Assembly (NCBI GenBank): GCA_005893365.1
Contig: VBPB01000195.1
Coordinates: forward strand, 1 to 9,399
DNA length: 9,399 bases
Origin: Candidatus Eiseniibacteriota bacterium
Lineage (GTDB): Bacteria > Eisenbacteria > RBG-16-71-46
Direction: 5' to 3'
The notes under the pieces are model-generated. The model searched no databases. It worked only from the letters and a program-made list of their open reading frames with translations, and was not told the origin of the DNA. This document shows positions 6,380-9,399 of the stretch, piece after piece (the first letter of the stretch is position 1; each line of letters opens with the position of its first letter). The position numbers and the translations under genes were made by a program.

Positions 6380-7617
6380 CGCCGGAGGCCGCGGCTCAGG
6401 AGCCTCTCGAACAGGGCTTCGAACTGCTGGACGCTCACGTCCCAGTCGAACTGCCGCAGCGCCCGCTCCCGTCCGGCCTGGCCCATGCGCGCGCGCTTGG
6501 CCTCGTCGCCCAGCAGCTCGCCGATCGCCCCGGCCAGGGCCTCGGCGTCGCCGCGCGGCACCACCCGGCCGGTGACGCCGTCTTGGACCACCTCGGGCAG
6601 GCCGCCGGCGTCGCTGGCCACGACCGGCACGCCGCAGCCCATCGACTCGGCCGCCGGGATGCCGAAGCCCTCCTCCAGCGACGGGATGACCGAGACCGCC
6701 GCCGCCCGGTACCAGGCGGGCAGGTCCGAGTTGGGCACCCAGCCCAGGAACGTGGTCTCCCCCGCGATGCCGAGCTCGGCCGCCAGGGCCTCGAGGTCGG
6801 CGCGCTCGATGCCGTCCCCGGCGAGCGCCAGCCGCAAGTCCGGGAAGCGGGGCTTGAGCAGGGCCGCGGCCCGGATCAGGAAGCGCAGGCCCTTGCGCGG
6901 GATGAGCTGGCGGCAGGCGAACACCAGATGCGGGCCGTAGCGCGCGCGCAGCGGATCTTGGGCCCCCGCGGGCGCGGGGCTGAAGCGCCGCAGGTCGGCG
7001 CCGTTGAGGACGATCTGCAGGTGATCCTCGCGGGCTCCCGCGCGCAGCGCGTGCTGGCGGCAGTCCTCGGTGATGGCGGTCAGCGCCGTGGCGGCGTTGA
7101 GCGTCCACTTGAGCACCGGGCGCACGTACGGCCGGGTCGGGAAGTCGTAGCCCTGCTCCTTGTTCACGTAGACGTCGCCCCCGTGCAGCGTGATGACCGA
7201 CGGGATCCCAAGCACCTGGGCGGCGCTCACCGCCGCGGGGCCGGTCGGGATGGCCCAGTGCGCGTGCAGGATGTCGGCCTGGAAGGCCCGCGCCTCGTCG
7301 ATGGCGGCCTGGCGCTGCGCCGCCATGTAGCGGCCCATGACGACCAGCCGCTGCAGGCTGCCGGCGAGCCCCACCTTGGTCTGCGCCACGTGGCCGTAGC
7401 TCAGGTCGTCCGGCACCTCGAGCGGGAAGCGCACCACCTCGACCCCGTCGAAGGCCTCGCGGGGCGCCCCGCCGGCGCTGCGCGGCGTCACCACCCGCAC
7501 CGCGTGGCCGCGCCGCGCCAGATGGCGGTTGATGTCGTGCACGTAGGTGGCGTTGGTGTCCGAGGCGTGCGAGGGATACCAGTAGGTGGGGACGACGATG
7601 CGCAGCGGCCGGCTCAT
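6376..7617 (-). CDS. GT4-family glycosyltransferase (GT-B fold)
   Basis: 413 residues with both GT-B halves. The N-terminal acceptor domain (about 1-195) starts with LRIVVPTYWYPS and contains DILHAHWAIPTG (115-126) and ITLHGGDVY (142-150). The C-terminal nucleotide-sugar domain (about 200-390) has CRQLIPRKGLRFL (235-247), LALAGDG (263-269) and the EX7E signature at E316/E324 inside EEGFGIPAAESMGCGVPVVAS, followed by GGLPEVV (338-344). This is a clear retaining GT4 enzyme that moves a sugar from a nucleotide donor, usually onto a lipid-linked acceptor at the inner membrane. ATG 7617 is used because it opens the Rossmann-like first strand; it overlaps the upstream flavoprotein stop as ATGA (7614-7617), and only a weak GGGTG lies before it. 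Donor and acceptor sugars cannot be predicted from sequence alone. It is probably the chain-building step whose product is then trimmed by the downstream ArnD-like deacetylase. Confidence 0.93.
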   Translation of the reverse strand: MSRPLRIVVPTYWYPSHASDTNATYVHDINRHLARRGHAVRVVTPRSAGGAPREAFDGVEVVRFPLEVPDDLSYGHVAQTKVGLAGSLQRLVVMGRYMAAQRQAAIDEARAFQADILHAHWAIPTGPAAVSAAQVLGIPSVITLHGGDVYVNKEQGYDFPTRPYVRPVLKWTLNAATALTAITEDCRQHALRAGAREDHLQIVLNGADLRRFSPAPAGAQDPLRARYGPHLVFACRQLIPRKGLRFLIRAAALLKPRFPDLRLALAGDGIERADLEALAAELGIAGETTFLGWVPNSDLPAWYRAAAVSVIPSLEEGFGIPAAESMGCGVPVVASDAGGLPEVVQDGVTGRVVPRGDAEALAGAIGELLGDEAKRARMGQAGRERALRQFDWDVSVQQFEALFERLLSRGLRR

Positions 7618-9293
7618 GCGCGCACCCACGCCGGGTAGGCGGCGCGGACCTCGGCCAGCTCCCGCTCCACCCGGGCCGCGTCCCAGCCCAGCTCGCCCGC
7701 CATCAGCCGCGCGCACTCGGCGACCACCGCCGCCCCGGGATGGGCCCCGGTCCCGAGGTCGGTCCGCCGCAGCACCACGTCGGTGAGGCGCTGGGCCATC
7801 TCCATGCGCACGCCGTGGACGACCTCGGCCTTGAGCACCGGCGAGGTCCCCAGCGTCTCGCGCAGCGGCGGGCTCTCCTCGGCCAGACGCACCACGGCAC
7901 CATGGTCCGAGCCGTGCGAGCGCACCAGGTGACGGGCGCTCTCGGGGCTGAGCCACGCCGGGCGCTCGCGCACGGCGGCCTCGACCAGGTCGTCGATCCG
8001 CGCGATCGCCCCGCCGTGGACCGGGGTCCGGGCGGTCCGGCACGGCGGCGCCGCGCGGCCCATCTTGGCGAACGCCAGGTCCACCGCCTTCTCGGCGGCG
8101 ATGCGGCCGGTGGTGTAGCGCACGCTCATCGCCGTCACCAGCCCCTCGATGCCGCCGCGGGTGGCGTGGTCGATCAAGTGCGAGCGCTTGCCGAAGGTGA
8201 GGTCGGCCGAGGCCCCGGTGTTCTCGCCGAACGGCAGCAGCCCCGCGTTCACGACCGAGACGTCGTCGAGGGTCAGGCGGAGGCTGGGATTGGCCTGGTT
8301 GATCTCGTCCAGGAAACCGCACACCTCGGCCTCGGTCACGCCCAGCTCGCTCGGCGTCTCCTCGTAGATGCGGCTGTTGACGCCGATGAGCGTGTACCCG
8401 CGCCACGACACCATGAAGAGGTGGCGGTTGCCGCGCGAGAGCACCGCGGCCGGGTCTCGATACTTGGTCTGCATGGCCAGCGCTCCCTGGCGGATGATCG
8501 GCCGCGGGACCACGATCGCCATGTCACGCGAGAGCGGGATCACCCGGCGCGGCTGGAGGCCGCTGCGCACCAGCAACTCCTCGGCGTAGGGCCCCGCCGC
8601 GTTGAGCACGGTCCGGGCGCGCACCTCGAACCGCCCGCCTGAGAGCCGGTCGACGGCGGTGACGCCCACCGCGCGACGGTCCGAGACGATCAGGCGCTCC
8701 ACCTCGCAGTGGTTCGCGGCCACCGCACCGGCTTCGGCCGCCGCGCGCACCACCGACAGCACCAGCCGCGGCGGGTCGTGGAGCTGGCCGTCGTGGAACA
8801 CGCCGGCGCCGGTCAACCCGTGCTCGTCGACGAGCCCCGGGAACATGGCCAGGACCTCGGCCTTGGAGATGAGCCGCCCGCCCGGGATCCGGCGCGCCGG
8901 GTCGGTCAGGTCGCGGTTGCGGTCGGCGGTCAGGACGCCGAGCAGCTGGAAGGCGACGCCCAGGACCGCCTTCCCGCGCATGCCGAGCCCATAGGTGGGC
9001 ACCACGAAGGGCAGCGGATGGACGAGGTGCGGCGCGATGCGCAGGAAGGCCGAGCGCTCGAACGAGCACTCGCGCACGCGTTCGATGTCCGCGTGCTGCA
9101 GGTAGCGGATGCCCCCGTGGACCACCTTGAGGGAGTGCGCCGAGGTGGCCCCGCTCCAGTCGCCGCGCTCGAGCAACGCGACCGAGAGGCCGCGCAGCGC
9201 CGCGTCCCAGGCCGCGCAGGCGCCACAGATGCCGCCCCCCACGACCACGACGTCGAACGTGCCGCGGGCCAGCGCCGAGAGATCCCTTCTCAT
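7614..9293 (-). CDS. GlpD-like FAD-dependent glycerol-3-phosphate dehydrogenase family protein
   Basis: 559 residues, full length for the GlpD/GlpA family. The FAD-binding motif is DVVVVGGGICGA (14-25) ending in E42; GDWSGATSAHSLKVVHGGIRYL (44-65) and FERSAFLRIAPHLVHPLPFVVP (78-99) are the family's most conserved stretches, with R63/Y64 matching the Arg/Tyr pair near the E. coli GlpD substrate site. NAAGPYAEEL (231-240) is the second FAD contact. A C-terminal DAO_C-type domain follows (about 488-545, AEVVHGVRMEMAQRLTDVVLRR). The normal GGK[LW]TTYR segment reads SVRYTTGR (390-397), so the Lys is Arg and the glycines are lost. ATG 9293 has a strong SD, GGAGGAGG (complement of 9298-9305); an in-frame TTG at 9398 would add an Arg/Pro-rich, non-family leader and is rejected. 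Family role: oxidation of glycerol-3-phosphate to DHAP at the membrane with electrons to quinone. Within a glycan operon, it may instead oxidise another polyol phosphate. Confidence 0.9.
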   Translation of the reverse strand: MRRDLSALARGTFDVVVVGGGICGACAAWDAALRGLSVALLERGDWSGATSAHSLKVVHGGIRYLQHADIERVRECSFERSAFLRIAPHLVHPLPFVVPTYGLGMRGKAVLGVAFQLLGVLTADRNRDLTDPARRIPGGRLISKAEVLAMFPGLVDEHGLTGAGVFHDGQLHDPPRLVLSVVRAAAEAGAVAANHCEVERLIVSDRRAVGVTAVDRLSGGRFEVRARTVLNAAGPYAEELLVRSGLQPRRVIPLSRDMAIVVPRPIIRQGALAMQTKYRDPAAVLSRGNRHLFMVSWRGYTLIGVNSRIYEETPSELGVTEAEVCGFLDEINQANPSLRLTLDDVSVVNAGLLPFGENTGASADLTFGKRSHLIDHATRGGIEGLVTAMSVRYTTGRIAAEKAVDLAFAKMGRAAPPCRTARTPVHGGAIARIDDLVEAAVRERPAWLSPESARHLVRSHGSDHGAVVRLAEESPPLRETLGTSPVLKAEVVHGVRMEMAQRLTDVVLRRTDLGTGAHPGAAVVAECARLMAGELGWDAARVERELAEVRAAYPAWVRA

Positions 9294-9399
9294 CGAGCCT
9301 CCTCCATCGGGCCGCTCCGCCGGGGCACGCCGGCGGCTGCCCACGCCATCCCTGCGGGGCCTGGGACATAGTACATGAGGGCCGCGTCCCGCCGGCAAC
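9290..9399 (-). CDS. Probable C-terminal tail of an unidentified upstream gene (partial)
   Basis: A minus-strand frame, open from the window edge, ends in TGA (complement of 9290-9292) and overlaps the GlpD-like ATG as ATGA (9290-9293), the same junction type as three others in this operon. The 35 visible residues include LMYYVPGPAGMAWAAAGVP and end SGPMEEAR. Of the frames examined here this one looks the most protein-like: about four fifths of its codons end in G or C, against about two thirds in the flavoprotein frame, and it has Tyr, Trp and Met rather than only Arg, Gly, Pro and Ala. The evidence is indirect, because short frames often stay open by chance at this GC content. If real, the operon starts outside the window. 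The ATG at 9376 could also start a 28-residue peptide, but no SD precedes it. No family is recognisable. Confidence 0.5.
   Translation of the reverse strand, partial: CRRDAALMYYVPGPAGMAWAAAGVPRRSGPMEEAR
9298..9305 (-). promoter_or_regulatory. Strong ribosome binding site that fixes the GlpD-like start
   Basis: Minus-strand GGAGGAGG lies 4 bases before the ATG at 9293 (7 bases from the first GGAGG core). It is the strongest SD in the window and lies inside the end of the upstream reading frame, so the flavoprotein can be started independently as well as by coupling. Confidence 0.7.

Noticed and set aside
4480..6940. Plus-strand frames of 355 and 537 codons opposite the asparagine-synthetase-like, deacetylase and glycosyltransferase genes
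   Set aside because: They are antisense to genes with clear motifs, have no recognisable domain, and show the Arg/Gly/His/Gln bias of shadow frames.
9317..9336. Inverted repeat CCGCCGG-6-CCGGCGG ahead of the GlpD-like SD
   Set aside because: Such 7-bp GC-only repeats arise easily by chance here, no T-run follows, and the region is probably coding. Operator or attenuator function cannot be supported.
9368..9398. Possible sigma-70-like promoter on the minus strand (TTGCCG ... 19 bp ... TACTAT) before the GlpD-like gene
   Set aside because: The -35 matches only 4 of 6 consensus bases, the spacing is long, and the region is better explained as the coding tail of an upstream gene joined by ATGA.

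Overview
The window looks like chromosomal DNA from a very GC-rich (about 70% by eye), diderm, uncultivated-type bacterium. The clue is the left-edge gene: the end of a large outer-membrane beta-barrel of the kind common in the FCB group and related phyla (Bacteroidota, Gemmatimonadota, Candidatus Eisenbacteria). The other genes, all strongly GC3-biased, would fit an Eisenbacteria- or Gemmatimonadota-like host, with other GC-rich lineages such as Rokubacteria as alternatives. This placement is inferred from protein style and base composition; no marker gene is present.

Layout. On the + strand, 1-639 is the C-terminal part of the barrel protein. After an 82-bp gap comes a polytopic Wzx/MOP-type flippase (722-1972). 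On the - strand, read right to left, lies a very compact run: the tail of an unidentified gene entering from the right edge (9399-9290), a GlpD-like FAD dehydrogenase (9293-7614), a GT4 glycosyltransferase (7617-6376), an ArnD-like polysaccharide deacetylase (6379-5525), an asparagine-synthetase-like protein (5517-3796), an SDR NAD-dependent epimerase/dehydratase (3799-2777) and a class I SAM methyltransferase (2784-1978). Four junctions are ATGA overlaps (including the right-edge tail), one is an 8-bp overlap and one a 7-bp gap, so this is almost certainly one translationally coupled operon that continues beyond the window. Flippase and methyltransferase converge with only 5 bp between their stop codons. 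No stretch over 300 bp lacks a gene, and I found no RNA genes, CRISPR arrays or insertion sequences.

How the genes may work together (inference). The set has the parts needed to build, modify and flip a lipid-linked glycan: a glycosyltransferase, a deacetylase resembling the enzyme that deformylates undecaprenyl-phosphate aminoarabinose, a sugar-nucleotide-type SDR, a methyltransferase and a flippase. Two members are odd. The asparagine-synthetase-like protein has lost its glutaminase Cys and several synthetase-site residues. A glycerol-3-phosphate-dehydrogenase-like flavoprotein sits inside the operon. Together they suggest an unusual surface-glycan or glycolipid tailoring system; the product cannot be told from the sequence.
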